This document shows, one piece after another, positions 53,277 through 63,552 of a stretch of DNA of 64,000 nt. The stretch's first letter is position 1. Every line of letters starts with the position of its first letter. Under the pieces are notes generated by a model. It made no database searches. It had not been told where the DNA came from and saw only the letters and a list, made by a program, of their open reading frames with translations. Source of the stretch: UBA7332 sp051648105 (GTDB lineage: Bacteria > Bacteroidota > Bacteroidia > Bacteroidales > UBA7332). The translations under genes and the position numbers were made by a program. The DNA lies in assembly GCA_051648105.1 (NCBI GenBank), contig JBOFEN010000056.1:36960-100959 (forward strand). The letters run 5' to 3'.

Positions 53277-54608
53277 TTACTTAATACCCTGATCAATAAC
53301 AGAAAGCACTGCACCACTATTACCAGCACTCACATCTATTATAAACACATATGTATGTCCCTCGATAAGTGATTGCCCCTCCTTGATATAAAGGTTACCA
53401 TTATCACCAACAACACCATCACCGACACCAACAATATCACTTGTTGAACTTAGCGTTGTTCCGCTGAACTCACCACCCCAACCTTGCTGATGGAAGAATT
53501 TGAAGTTGATATTATCAGCCTTAACCGAAGAACCAGCAACAAGAGTTATCTGAAACTTTTTAGGCTCAACTTGAGGCATACATAGACCATTCTCTGTAGT
53601 CCAACCTACCTCTTTAGCAGCAAATGTTGGTTTACCCACACCATCTCCAATCACCCAAATAGCACCAGTACCATTTGATTGTAATGTAGCAGGAGCTCCA
53701 TTGCTAAGAGTCAGTACGAATAGTGTCTTAAGCTTGCTGTTAGCCAATATGCGATATGATCCACTTATTGGAACAAAGGTAATATCACCACTCTCACTAA
53801 CATTGAAGAAGTCAGGATCTATAGTCCAATCCTCAAACCCTGCTATACCTTCAAACACGACACTCTCACCTTGAGATATCGATAGATCAGCAAAGATATT
53901 ATCCCCATCAAGCTGCTCAAACTTATTACCATTCACCATCACCTGAACAAAAGGTGATGCCTCGTAGCTAAGAGTATTAAACTCTATGGTATAGTTACCA
54001 GCTGAGATGCTTGAGAATGTGATAAGAGATGTTGATCCCTGCTCAATCTTTCCTCCTCTCCAACCAAAGTTTATAGAGTTACTATACTCAGCTGTGATAG
54101 GTGTTTTAATATAACCCTTTATCTCCTGAGGGAAATTATCAGTTACACTATATTCATATAACCCCTCCCTCTCCATTCGTAGCTCATCACCAGATTCTGT
54201 AACAAAAGTTAGATAAGGATAGTCTGGGCGAGAGATGCCAATTTGAGTCTCCTTCTGAGCAATGGTAAAGTTTATATTCTGAAGTGTATACTTAATAGTT
54301 GCAGAACCATTAGGAATATTCTGGATATAAGGAATATAAATCTTTCCACTATAGTCCTCACCACTTACTTTAGTTCTAATTACTGATTGAGAAACCTTCT
54401 CCTCACCCAAAAAGAGTTCAGCCTTTAGAGTAGATAGAGCCACATCCGGATCAGATGCATTTACAACGAACTCAAGACTATCACCAAAGTGAGCTTGTGT
54501 AATAACTGATTTAATATCTATAGTAGGGTTACCCACCTTTTGATCATCCTCGTTGCAAGCGCTCAGTCCAACTAGACCAGCAATTGCTAAATAGATATAT
54601 TTATTCAT
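53277..54608 (-). CDS. Surface glycan-binding lipoprotein (beta-1,6-glucan locus)
   Basis: A 443-residue lipoprotein (lipobox AGLVGLSACNEDD). It opens with an Ig-like domain (GDSLEFVVNASDPDVALSTLKAELFL), followed by several beta-sandwich regions (SITFVPISGSYRILANSKLKTLFVL, GHTYVFIIDVSAGNSGAVLSV). I do not identify a CAZy module. By position between GH30 and GH3 in a SusC/SusD operon it matches the surface glycan-binding protein of the B. thetaiotaomicron beta-1,6-glucan locus (recalled as BT3313). The binding role is inferred from synteny. Confidence 0.82.
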   Translation of the reverse strand: MNKYIYLAIAGLVGLSACNEDDQKVGNPTIDIKSVITQAHFGDSLEFVVNASDPDVALSTLKAELFLGEEKVSQSVIRTKVSGEDYSGKIYIPYIQNIPNGSATIKYTLQNINFTIAQKETQIGISRPDYPYLTFVTESGDELRMEREGLYEYSVTDNFPQEIKGYIKTPITAEYSNSINFGWRGGKIEQGSTSLITFSSISAGNYTIEFNTLSYEASPFVQVMVNGNKFEQLDGDNIFADLSISQGESVVFEGIAGFEDWTIDPDFFNVSESGDITFVPISGSYRILANSKLKTLFVLTLSNGAPATLQSNGTGAIWVIGDGVGKPTFAAKEVGWTTENGLCMPQVEPKKFQITLVAGSSVKADNINFKFFHQQGWGGEFSGTTLSSTSDIVGVGDGVVGDNGNLYIKEGQSLIEGHTYVFIIDVSAGNSGAVLSVIDQGIK

Positions 54609-54632
54609 ACAATCTCTTCTAGTTTTAATTAA

Positions 54633-56126
54633 TTACTTATTCCAGCGATATGAAACTACCGATTTACCTGGCACCTCATAGTAGAAGTGGTTAGTTCCGT
54701 CACTGATAGTGATACCCTTCACCTGCTCATTGTTGTTACTCAACACCAAAGCTAAGCTACCATCAGGATTTTGGAATGCAGAGTAGTCTACATTACTATC
54801 TGAATAACCACCCGAACCGATACGCACTGCACCTGGCTTAACAACAGCAGAAAGGTGAGAGACGATATAATAGTGAGAGTTACGAATGATAGTTTTAAAG
54901 TCTTGGTTGTTGATATCAACAGCACCGTAACAAGTCTGACAACCACCATCACGGTTAGGTCCAAGATCACTATCTAGCATCAAGTTCCAAACAATCACCC
55001 CACGACACCAGTTGTTCACCGTACCGATAGCCACTTCACGCATATCGTCATTCAAACGGCTCTTAAGATCACGACCATTATTCCATGTACCAATAGAGGT
55101 CTCTGTGAATACCAACTCCTTATCACTATTAGCTTGATGAACCTTATTTAGCTCTTCACGATCACCACCATAGTTATGGAATGCCGAACCAGCAATGTAT
55201 TGAGCAGCATCAGCATCCTTGAATATCTGAGTAGGATAGCCAGCTTGGTCAGCCATGTTATCATAGTTATAGTTATGATCAAAAGAGTAGATCTTAGTAT
55301 CTATGCCAGCAGCTCTAAACTTAGGACCAAGAGCCTGCTTGATAAAGTCACGCTGCTCCTCCCATCCCATGAAAAGAGATGCAGAGTTACCTCTATTAAG
55401 AGGCTCATTCTGTGGAGTTACTGCGTAGATATTGATACCCTCATTTTTGAAAGCCTCAATCCACTTAACGAAGTAAGTAGCATAGTCACCATAGTAGTCT
55501 GGATTTAGATGACCACTAGTCCATGAGTCAAACGGCTGCTTATCTGTAAGGTTATTCACCTTCATCCACTTTGGAGAAGTCCAAGGTGCAGCCATAATCT
55601 TAATGTTAGAATTGATAGTTAAGATCTCCTTTAGGACAGGAATAACATATTTAATCTCCTCACTCTGAAGAGCAAAATTCTCAATACCCTTCACATCACA
55701 ACAAGTATACTCACTAAGAGAGAAGTCAGAACAGCCAATAGCAATACGGATATAGCTCATCCCATATCCATCCTTCTCCGAGAATGTCTCAGTTAAGAAC
55801 TTTGTACGATTCTCTGGAGTCATCATCATCAAGTTGAAACAGCTTGACCCTGTGATGGCAGCACCAAAACCATCCATCTCTTGATAACGAACATTAGCAT
55901 CCACCTTAATCTGAGTTGGAGCCATATTATCTTTTGAACTAAAGTTCACTGCCTCTCTTGTAAGATCCTTAGTGCGATAAGCTGTTGTCACCAACATCTC
56001 CACATCCCCTACTGGTTTAGATGGTTTTGGATCAGTTACATCATCACTATTGCTGCAAGCGGCAAGCATTACAAAACAACCTAAAAAGGTATAAGCTATA
56101 TTTTTAATTTCTGAAATCATCATCAC
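54633..56126 (-). CDS. GH30 endo-beta-1,6-glucanase-like enzyme
   Basis: A 497-residue lipoprotein (FVMLAACSNSDD) of family GH30. The domain begins at about residue 60 with YQEMDGFGAAITGSSCFNLM. The acid/base is Glu241 (AVTPQNEPLNRGN) and the nucleophile Glu342 (LVFTETSIGTW). WTSPKWMKVN and a C-terminal beta-domain (YYIVSHLSAVVKPGAVRIGS) are typical. In Bacteroides loci of this layout the GH30_3 enzyme is a surface endo-beta-1,6-glucanase. The lipobox supports surface display. Subfamily assignment is by context and motif, not by a search. Confidence 0.92.
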   Translation of the reverse strand: MMMISEIKNIAYTFLGCFVMLAACSNSDDVTDPKPSKPVGDVEMLVTTAYRTKDLTREAVNFSSKDNMAPTQIKVDANVRYQEMDGFGAAITGSSCFNLMMMTPENRTKFLTETFSEKDGYGMSYIRIAIGCSDFSLSEYTCCDVKGIENFALQSEEIKYVIPVLKEILTINSNIKIMAAPWTSPKWMKVNNLTDKQPFDSWTSGHLNPDYYGDYATYFVKWIEAFKNEGINIYAVTPQNEPLNRGNSASLFMGWEEQRDFIKQALGPKFRAAGIDTKIYSFDHNYNYDNMADQAGYPTQIFKDADAAQYIAGSAFHNYGGDREELNKVHQANSDKELVFTETSIGTWNNGRDLKSRLNDDMREVAIGTVNNWCRGVIVWNLMLDSDLGPNRDGGCQTCYGAVDINNQDFKTIIRNSHYYIVSHLSAVVKPGAVRIGSGGYSDSNVDYSAFQNPDGSLALVLSNNNEQVKGITISDGTNHFYYEVPGKSVVSYRWNK

Positions 56127-56139
56127 TATTATATTAAGG

Positions 56140-57663
56140 TTAATAACCAGGGTTTTGAACTATCTTATCATTTGTGTCTATCACCGATTGAGGTATAGGC
56201 ATACGGTATGAGTTCTTGTTAAACGTGTAAGCCAAAGGTTTTCTTCCTGAATCTTTTGCAAAAACTGCATTCATAACCTCCTCAACTTTCTCAAGTCTAA
56301 CTAAGTCAAACCAGCGCTGTCCCTCAAAAGCAAGCTCCAATCTACGCTCTTTGAGTAGAGCATCAAGCATCAACTCACGACTCTGTTTCACTGTTGTAGA
56401 GAGAGGTCTCAGCCCAGCACGACTACGTACTCTATCTATAATCTCAGCTGCCGCACTCAAGTTTGGTGCATCCTGCATGATTAAAGCCTCAGCTTTCAAT
56501 AGCAGTACATCAGCATATCTATATTTGATAATACTATTGTATGCCGAACGACACTTATACATGAAAGGATAGTTGTTCGATGGATAGTAGTTACTCCAAG
56601 AACACTCATAGTAGACCACAGATTGATTAAAACGTATATTATCGCCCTCCTCTTCATAAGCATTTATTAGATCCCTTGAAGGAGTAACCCATTTAGCCCA
56701 TGTGAAACTATTATTCCAGTTAGACAAGTCACGACCAAACATCCAAGTAACCCAGTTACCATTAGCAGTTGAGAATTGAGCCTCAAGAATAGACTCCTTT
56801 GTATTGCGCATCTTTACATCTGTACCCGCATCATTCATTCCGAACAGATCACTAAAGTCACTCACTAAGTCAAATCCATCAGCAGCTAATTCATCACAAT
56901 ATTGAATAACCTTTGAATAATCACGAAGAGGCTTCTCTGCATAAACCTTAGCGAGAATTGTTCTTGCTACAGATTTAGTAAATAGAGTCTTGTTGCCACT
57001 ATTATTGTTTGGTGCACCCTGTATAGCATCAAGAAGATCACTCTCTATCTGCTTATAGACATCCACCTCTGCTGTCTGTTCCGGGAAATATTGATCATAT
57101 ACATCTTCAATATTCTCTGCCGTAATATCCTCTGCCATTGTGGTAATAACAGGAATATCACCCCAAAGTCTAACCATATCAAAGAGTATCATAGCACGAA
57201 GGATCTTAGCCTCAGCCGTAAACTGAACTCTCTCCGAAGGAGTAAGTGACTGATCCTTTACAGAGTCAATATTACAGATAAGCAAATTAGCCTTTGCCAT
57301 ATCCTCAAGATATCTATTCCAATCACGAGCAATAACAGGGTTTGAACCCTCAACTGCATTGTTCTCGAAGGGAACAACCTCTGCACCTGTGGTACCACCA
57401 TAAGCATTATCCGAGTGAGCATCAGCCACAAGAAGAAGATCCAGATACCAATGCTCTTGACGATCTCTCATAAGCTTGTAGAGACTCTGCACATGACTCT
57501 CTACAGCTGCTTTATCCTTAAATACCACCTCTTTACCGCTCTCTGTCTCACCTTGAGTCACATCTGAATAGCTATCTAAAGGATCTCTGTCCAACGAACA
57601 AGAAGTAACAATCAGTGATAGTGATGAGGCTACTAAACCTCCAACAATATATTTGAGTTTCAT
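56140..57663 (-). CDS. SusD-like surface lipoprotein (beta-1,6-glucan locus)
   Basis: A 507-residue SusD/RagB lipoprotein (SLIVTSCSLDRDPLDSYSDV). The scaffold shows AKILRAMILFDMVRLWGDIPVIT, YRYADVLLLKAEALIMQ and LLKERRLELAFEGQRWFDLVRLEK, ending MPIPQSVIDTNDKIVQNPGY. Only 7 nt separate it from the SusC stop and 13 nt from the GH30 start, so it is co-transcribed with both. It would bind the gluco-oligosaccharides released by the GH30 enzyme. Confidence 0.95.
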   Translation of the reverse strand: MKLKYIVGGLVASSLSLIVTSCSLDRDPLDSYSDVTQGETESGKEVVFKDKAAVESHVQSLYKLMRDRQEHWYLDLLLVADAHSDNAYGGTTGAEVVPFENNAVEGSNPVIARDWNRYLEDMAKANLLICNIDSVKDQSLTPSERVQFTAEAKILRAMILFDMVRLWGDIPVITTMAEDITAENIEDVYDQYFPEQTAEVDVYKQIESDLLDAIQGAPNNNSGNKTLFTKSVARTILAKVYAEKPLRDYSKVIQYCDELAADGFDLVSDFSDLFGMNDAGTDVKMRNTKESILEAQFSTANGNWVTWMFGRDLSNWNNSFTWAKWVTPSRDLINAYEEEGDNIRFNQSVVYYECSWSNYYPSNNYPFMYKCRSAYNSIIKYRYADVLLLKAEALIMQDAPNLSAAAEIIDRVRSRAGLRPLSTTVKQSRELMLDALLKERRLELAFEGQRWFDLVRLEKVEEVMNAVFAKDSGRKPLAYTFNKNSYRMPIPQSVIDTNDKIVQNPGY

Positions 57664-57670
57664 AATGTGA

Positions 57671-60652
57671 TTAGATTTCTATGTTAATACCGAAAGTATA
57701 ATTTCTACAATGAGGATATGTACCCCAGTCAATACCCTGAACCATACCTGAGTTACCCCACTGGTTAACCTCTGGGTCCATACCCGAGTATTTAGTCCAA
57801 GTGAATAGGTTACTAGCTGAGAAATAAGGTTGAAGACGAGACACTCCCCATTTTCTTAATACTCTACCAGAGATGTTGTAAGAAAGAGAGATATTCTTCA
57901 ATCTAAGGAAACTACCATCTTCAACGAAGTAGCTAGAGTTTTTGATATCAAAACCAGCCTTAGGTACATCTGTTATCTGACCAGGTATTCTCCAACGATC
58001 AAGCACCTTTGTCGATTGGTTTTTCCCATCATACATACCCTCAGTCTCAATACGAGAAGCGTTGTAGATATCATTACCATAAGAACCTTGAAATAGAATA
58101 CTTAGGTTAATACCTTTATATGAGAAACTATTAGTCATACCGAAGATAAAGTCAGGGTTAGGATCACCAATATAAGTACGGTCAGAAGTTGAGATCTTAC
58201 CATCACCATTTATATCCCTATACATTAACTCCCCTGTCTCTGGATCTACTCCATCACTGATATATCCATAAAATCCACCAAGTGATCTACCTGGCACATT
58301 GCGAACAACATCCTCCTTGATGAAATCACTAGTTTGAGCTGCTGTATATACCTTCTGAAGAGATAGGCTAGTTAGTTTATTACGGTTGTGAGAGATATTG
58401 AAGTCTGTTGACCATTGGAACTTACCCTCAAGGTTGCGACTACTAATGTTAAACTCAAAACCACGGTTCTCCATCTCACCCTCATTACGCTGAATAGAGT
58501 TAGCAATTGTACCCCCTCCAGCAGGAAGAGTAACATACATCAACATGTCGCGAGTCTTCTTGAAGTAGTAGTCAGCATTAACAACAATACGGCTATTCCA
58601 AAGACTCAAGTCAATACCAACGTTAGTCTGTGTAGTTGTCTCCCATTTCAAATCTTTTGTACGTAAGTTCGAAGGAGTGATAGTAGGAACTGCATTCTCC
58701 TGACCCTCTTGTGTCCAATCTACACGGTTAATACTATACATCTGTAGATAAGCATAGTCACCAATACCCGATTGGTTACCCGTTTGTCCAAAACCAGCAC
58801 GAATCTTGAAGTCATCAATCCACGTTGCATTCTCCATGAACTCCTCTGATGATATACGCCATGCAGCAGAGAAAGAAGGGAATACACCCCATCTAAACTC
58901 TGGGTGAAGTTTTGAAGAACCATCAGTACGAATATTACCAGTAATTAGATATTTGCTATCATAGTTATACGAAAGACGAGCAAAGTAAGATAGAATGCTC
59001 CACTGCGAACCACCTGAACCAGTACCAGTCCAAGATATCTTATTTGCAGCATTTAATGTAGGGATTGATCCATCACGATAGTGAGAACCGCTGATCCAGC
59101 TATTTGTGTAGTTTGAGTCTGTCCACGAAGCACCAGCCATTGCGTCAAAATTACTCTTACCAACAGATTTATTATATGTCAACACATTATCAAAAGACAA
59201 AACAGTGTTCATACTTCTGTTGTCCGAGCCCTCACCAAACTGGTTTCTACCCCAAGAAGTTTTAATAGGATCTAGGAAAGTTGTAGAGATAGAGTTTCTA
59301 CGGTCAATAGTGAAAGAAGTCTTAAATTTAAGTTCAGGAAGGAAGGTAAATAGAGCATTACCTGTAGCCACAAGACGATTCTCCTTGCTCTTATTGTTCT
59401 CAGAACGAGCCATATTCTCTAGCGGACTAGTGATATTAACACCATAGAAGTCTGTGTGGTATTGATTTGGTTTAAGTGCATCCCAGATAGGAGCATAAGT
59501 TGGTGTATTGATAACAGAAAGAACAACACCACCACGGTTTGCACCTGTACCCATGGCACCCGCACCATTACTAATATTATCAGAGTATGAGATATTAGCA
59601 CCAATATTAAGCCATTTACGTATCTCACCCTCTACATTCGAGCGGAAGCTATAGCGCTTGAAGTATGATACATCAAGGATACCCTTCTCATCTTGGTAAC
59701 CAGCTGATAAATAATACTTCATCTTATCATTTCCATTCGAGACAGAAAGTTGATAGTTTTGCGTATTACCAGTCTGATAAGTCTCGTCAAACCAGTTTGT
59801 AACATCTGTCAAGCCATCAGGCAGAGCTACTAATCCAATCTCGTCCTGCAACTCCTTATATTGAGCAGCATTAAGTGACTCCATGCGGTTGGCAACATTA
59901 GTGATACCATACTGCATAGTAAGCGAAACCTTCGCTTTACCTTCAGCACCAGATTTAGTTGTGATAAGAACAACACCATTTGCAGCACGTGAACCGTAGA
60001 TTGATGCAGAAGATGCATCTTTTAGAATCTGAATATCGGCAATATCTGTTGGAGACAAGAAGTTGATATTATCAACCGCCACTCCATCTACTACATAAAG
60101 AGGATCATTACTACCATTCATAGATGTAGTACCACGAACGCGTATCGACATCTCACCACCTGGCTGTCCACTAGGCTGAATTACCGAAACCCCTGCAGCG
60201 CGGCCCTGTATTGCTTGGGCAGCAGTGACGATAGGTCTCTGATCAATATCCTTAGTTGAAACTGACGAAATAGCCGTTGTTACATCCTTACGTTTTACAG
60301 ATCCATAACCAATAACAACTACCTCATCCAACACCTCTACATCCTCTAAAAGAGTTATAGCCATTGATGAAGAAGCCTTAATCTGTTGTGTTTTGTAACC
60401 AACATAAGAGATTGTCAAGCTAGCATTAGGCTCAACACTTAGCGTGAATTTCCCATCAAGATCACTTATCACACCATTAGTTGTACCTGTCTCAGATACA
60501 CTCACCCCAATAAGAGGTATTCTTTGATTATCTACAACCTGACCCGATACTCTCTGTTTCTGAGCATAGAGTGGAAGTGATAATAGAATTGATAACAATG
60601 AAAATAGAATCTTCCGATTCAAGGATACAATTTCTCTCCTCTGCTTTTTCAT
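57671..60652 (-). CDS. SusC-like TonB-linked transporter (beta-1,6-glucan locus)
   Basis: A 993-residue SusC/RagA protein. Signal peptide (LFSLLSILLSLPLYAQ), CarboxypepD_reg-like domain (VSGQVVDNQRIPLIGVSVSETGTTNGVISDLDG), TonB-box region (EVVVIGYGSVKRKDVTTAISSV), plug (IRVRGTTSMNGSNDPLYVVDG ... ILKDASSASIYGSRAANGVVLITTKSG) and barrel ending YTFGINIEI. It is the first structural gene of the operon. It lies 200 nt downstream of the SusR-like regulator gene on the same strand and has its own -7 element at 60706-60699. Confidence 0.96.
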   Translation of the reverse strand: MKKQRREIVSLNRKILFSLLSILLSLPLYAQKQRVSGQVVDNQRIPLIGVSVSETGTTNGVISDLDGKFTLSVEPNASLTISYVGYKTQQIKASSSMAITLLEDVEVLDEVVVIGYGSVKRKDVTTAISSVSTKDIDQRPIVTAAQAIQGRAAGVSVIQPSGQPGGEMSIRVRGTTSMNGSNDPLYVVDGVAVDNINFLSPTDIADIQILKDASSASIYGSRAANGVVLITTKSGAEGKAKVSLTMQYGITNVANRMESLNAAQYKELQDEIGLVALPDGLTDVTNWFDETYQTGNTQNYQLSVSNGNDKMKYYLSAGYQDEKGILDVSYFKRYSFRSNVEGEIRKWLNIGANISYSDNISNGAGAMGTGANRGGVVLSVINTPTYAPIWDALKPNQYHTDFYGVNITSPLENMARSENNKSKENRLVATGNALFTFLPELKFKTSFTIDRRNSISTTFLDPIKTSWGRNQFGEGSDNRSMNTVLSFDNVLTYNKSVGKSNFDAMAGASWTDSNYTNSWISGSHYRDGSIPTLNAANKISWTGTGSGGSQWSILSYFARLSYNYDSKYLITGNIRTDGSSKLHPEFRWGVFPSFSAAWRISSEEFMENATWIDDFKIRAGFGQTGNQSGIGDYAYLQMYSINRVDWTQEGQENAVPTITPSNLRTKDLKWETTTQTNVGIDLSLWNSRIVVNADYYFKKTRDMLMYVTLPAGGGTIANSIQRNEGEMENRGFEFNISSRNLEGKFQWSTDFNISHNRNKLTSLSLQKVYTAAQTSDFIKEDVVRNVPGRSLGGFYGYISDGVDPETGELMYRDINGDGKISTSDRTYIGDPNPDFIFGMTNSFSYKGINLSILFQGSYGNDIYNASRIETEGMYDGKNQSTKVLDRWRIPGQITDVPKAGFDIKNSSYFVEDGSFLRLKNISLSYNISGRVLRKWGVSRLQPYFSASNLFTWTKYSGMDPEVNQWGNSGMVQGIDWGTYPHCRNYTFGINIEI

Positions 60653-60690
60653 ACATAGATTATTAAGATTATAAATATCGCTTTGTTTAC

Positions 60691-60707
60691 TAACGAAACA
60701 AAAGTAA
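60691..60707 (-). promoter_or_regulatory. SusC promoter -7 region (beta-1,6-glucan locus)
   Basis: On the minus strand the 17 nt are TTACTTTTGTTTCGTTA, in which TACTTTTG fits TAnnTTTG. It lies about 47 nt before the SusC ATG. The same 17 nt, except the two free positions, occur at 20749-20765 before the alpha-glucan SusC. No TTTG is seen at -33. Confidence 0.5.
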
Positions 60708-60853
60708 CACTATGTAATGCTTAATTATTCTCTATGTAGATAAATAGTGGATCAATCAAAGAACCACACCCTTATTAATCAACAGATTACAAAACAAATA
60801 CAACTGTAAAAAGTGGACAATTTATCCTTAAATATAGATAAAAACATGGCGAA

Positions 60854-62497
60854 TTAACGTATTTTCTTTACGTACATTTCAAAATCATCACGCAAAATAG
60901 CCGCTTTATTCTTAACCTTAGAGCGGTAGTTATAGATGGTGTTAACAGAGTATCTCAAGAACTCTGCAATCTGCGAACTATCCTCAATACCCAATCGTAT
61001 AAGAGCAAAAATGCGTAGTTCTGTATTTAAAAGCTCACCTCTCTTGAGCACTATCTGCTCCTCAGGAGAGAGAAGCTTATTGAACTCCTCAACAAAATGT
61101 GGAAAAATCTGAAGGAAAGCCTCATCGAAGTTAGCTAGCAGTTCTGCCTGCTCCTTATCAAAAGACTCCTGCGAGCTGACACTCTTGAGAAGCTCCTTGC
61201 TCTTGCCAGAAATAATCGATTTATGAACCATACGCCTATACCCCTCTAGCTTATCGAGGTAAGTAGAAGACAACTTAATAAAACGAGCTATATACTCCTC
61301 CTTTACTTGATTGGACTCCGAGAGATCTAGGTTCACCGAGTGAAGTGAATCATTCATGCTCTTAAGCTCCTCATTAAGGTGGTTAAGTTGACTGTTGCTA
61401 ACCTCTAGATTATGATGAGCTATAGATAGCCTCTTCATCTGCCTATGAATATATAAAAGTGCTACTATAAGTAGAAGTAGTAATATCGTGGTAAGAATAC
61501 CATACCCACCAAGCTCCCTATTCTGCTTCTCTATCATAGCTTGATAAGTCTGGTCAATCAACGATAGAACATCAGCACTCTGCCAACTCCTCAACCTAGC
61601 ATTATAAAGCTTTGTCTCACTCCATGAGAAACTGATATATCTATACGATCTCTCGACATCACCCTCGTCATATAGCAGCTTTGCTAACATCCATAGAGAG
61701 GCGTGATCTCTTGTTGCACTCCTAATATCCGAAATAGCAGATAGCGCAAGGAAGTACTTCTCTCTATCTTTATCCCCTAAATCCTTATATATCTGAGATC
61801 TGCAATATGAGACTAGAGCATATCTCGGGCTACTGCTCTCTAATCTCCTAAATCTTCTATCATTTATCTCAAGGGCTTCATTAAAAGCCTTCATATCACG
61901 AAGCTTGATCTCCCTCCAATGTAATCCCTCATCCGAATTTTGATCTGCAACAGCCAAAATCGAATCTTTATAGCAGTTCGACACCCGCCAGTAGTTGCCA
62001 CTATTGCTCTTATCTTGGGTATAAAAAGATATCTCTCCATAAATACGCTCGAAACATGAGTAATAGCGCACCAGCTGATCCTTAGCTAAGCTTGATCTCT
62101 CAACAGTAGATAACATATCGGATGCCTCCTTATACATACTCGCTGAGGCTAATTGGTAGACCAAATCAAGCTTAGACTCATTAGTAAATAAGATATTACA
62201 TTGCCCCTCTGCTGACTCTATAGACTCATTCAATATTGCAATTGCTGAATCACATACAAAGGCCCTATACTCCAGATAGAGGGATCTATTCACTTTATAA
62301 TATCTCTCAGAAAGAGGATTAAGATCACGCTTTTGGATATTCAACTGCTCTATCCTATGTAGCTTATTTTCTGTAAAGTTTTTAGATTCTGATATAGTTC
62401 TATCCAATATAGTCAATATTGAGTCCACATCTATGGCAAATAGTGTCCCACAGTTTATCAATGCAAGCAAAAGAAGATGAAGTGATCTATTTTTCAT
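60854..62497 (-). CDS. SusR-like membrane-anchored transcriptional regulator (DUF6377-type)
   Basis: A 547-residue protein. Signal-like N-terminus (LHLLLLALINCGTLFAID), then a helical TPR-like sensor region (about 25-320), a membrane helix (YGILTTILLLLLIVALLYIHRQM, about 333-355), a coiled coil with SNSQLNHLNEELKSMNDSLHSVNLDL, and a C-terminal LuxR-type helix-turn-helix (LNTELRIFALIRLGIEDSSQIAEFLRYSVNTIYNYRSKVKNKA, about 485-530). This is the architecture of SusR, which senses maltose in Bacteroides. Its position directly upstream of the beta-1,6-glucan operon suggests it activates that operon when it senses a released disaccharide such as gentiobiose. The ligand is inferred. Confidence 0.88.
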   Translation of the reverse strand: MKNRSLHLLLLALINCGTLFAIDVDSILTILDRTISESKNFTENKLHRIEQLNIQKRDLNPLSERYYKVNRSLYLEYRAFVCDSAIAILNESIESAEGQCNILFTNESKLDLVYQLASASMYKEASDMLSTVERSSLAKDQLVRYYSCFERIYGEISFYTQDKSNSGNYWRVSNCYKDSILAVADQNSDEGLHWREIKLRDMKAFNEALEINDRRFRRLESSSPRYALVSYCRSQIYKDLGDKDREKYFLALSAISDIRSATRDHASLWMLAKLLYDEGDVERSYRYISFSWSETKLYNARLRSWQSADVLSLIDQTYQAMIEKQNRELGGYGILTTILLLLLIVALLYIHRQMKRLSIAHHNLEVSNSQLNHLNEELKSMNDSLHSVNLDLSESNQVKEEYIARFIKLSSTYLDKLEGYRRMVHKSIISGKSKELLKSVSSQESFDKEQAELLANFDEAFLQIFPHFVEEFNKLLSPEEQIVLKRGELLNTELRIFALIRLGIEDSSQIAEFLRYSVNTIYNYRSKVKNKAAILRDDFEMYVKKIR

Positions 62498-62558
62498 TAT
62501 AGAGTCTAGGTTTTTTCTATATTTAAGGTAATCTTGATGGTAATAATAGTATATATGA

Positions 62559-62589
62559 CAAATATATTGATTTAATCTTATATTACAAG
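62559..62589 (-). promoter_or_regulatory. Promoter for the SusR-like regulator
   Basis: On the minus strand, CTTG (62589-62586; one change from TTTG) and TATATTTG (62566-62559; fits TAnnTTTG) are 19 nt apart. The ATG is 62 nt further on. Confidence 0.5.
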
Positions 62590-62651
62590 ATCATTACCAT
62601 GCTTAGATAAACTATAGACAGAACCATTACAAAACTTATATGTTAAGCTTT

Positions 62652-62890
62652 TTGTAAAATCCGAACAGCACCATCAAATTTCAAACTCTGTGAGAAAAAA
62701 ATCTGTTTTTGTTATTGCCATCAAGCCGTGTTAACAATTGAATGGACTCTATTTTACCTATTATTTATAATAGCGGATATAGTTCACTCTAAATAGGACT
62801 CTTTTTACTGTATTAGCCCCCAATATTAAGATAAAATTTCAGGTTGCAATAGAATCCTATTGCAACCTATTGCAACCGACTATTGCAACC
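62652..62890 (+). repeat. Non-coding block A with inverted and tandem 11-mers
   Basis: Shared with block B in order: TTGTAAAATCC, AAATTTCAAACTCTGTGAGA, an ATCTGTTTTT stretch, GCCAT, TTAACAATT and AAGATAAAA. It ends with GGTTGCAATAG (62842-62852), a 4-nt spacer, CTATTGCAACC (62857-62867), the same 11-mer again overlapping by one base (62867-62877), and a third copy (62880-62890). The first 11-mer is the reverse complement of the others. Confidence 0.8.
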
Positions 62891-63068
62891 CTCAATGGCT
62901 TGATTATTAGAGAGTGTTGCAATATGGCAATAGAAATCACCAAAACTAAGACTCTGTGAGGGAGTTTTGCCATTTCATTAATAGTGATTTGTTAAATTGG
63001 CATTGTTTGTTAACGCTCCAAACTCTATAGTTATGCTGAAGTTGGTGTCTGTAATTTAGCCTTAGCCT

Positions 63069-63123
63069 AACTGCTAGTCCGGCACTGCCTAACTTCACCT
63101 TAGGCAGTGCCGGACTAGTAGTT
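63069..63123. other. Long hairpin, 24-bp stem
   Basis: The 24 nt at 63069-63092 (containing CTAGTCCGGCACTGCCTAA) pair with 63100-63123, with a single G-U pair and a 7-nt loop CTTCACC. It is G+C-rich against an A+T-rich background. No T-run follows on the plus strand and no gene ends nearby, so it is not an ordinary gene terminator. Confidence 0.85.
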
Positions 63124-63552
63124 TCCCTCAGCCTTCTTATCCATCCCCTTTCATGCTTTTATCTTCTTACTTTCTATCTATTCACAGATAAGCTATGGAT
63201 ATAGTAATTTACTGGACATGATTTGTCGATTTGGTTTAAATTCAAAAAAATACGAATTCGTGATATTCACTTTCTGATAGTAAGGTATATCCTATCTTGA
63301 GCACAACCTTTTGTTGTACAACGATGCCCATACTAATTATTTTATTAATATCAAAACAAATACACAACAAATATTTCGTTTTTCAGATATTCGAAAAATG
63401 AGATATTTGTCTTGAAATAATTTGGAGGAGGCTTGTTGCTAACCTATTTTTGCAGGTTTGACTAGAAGGATTAATCTATGATAGTCAGTTGAGAAGATGC
63501 CTGGAATGAGTATTAGCCACAGCACACACTGCCTAATTTTGCACTGAGTTTT

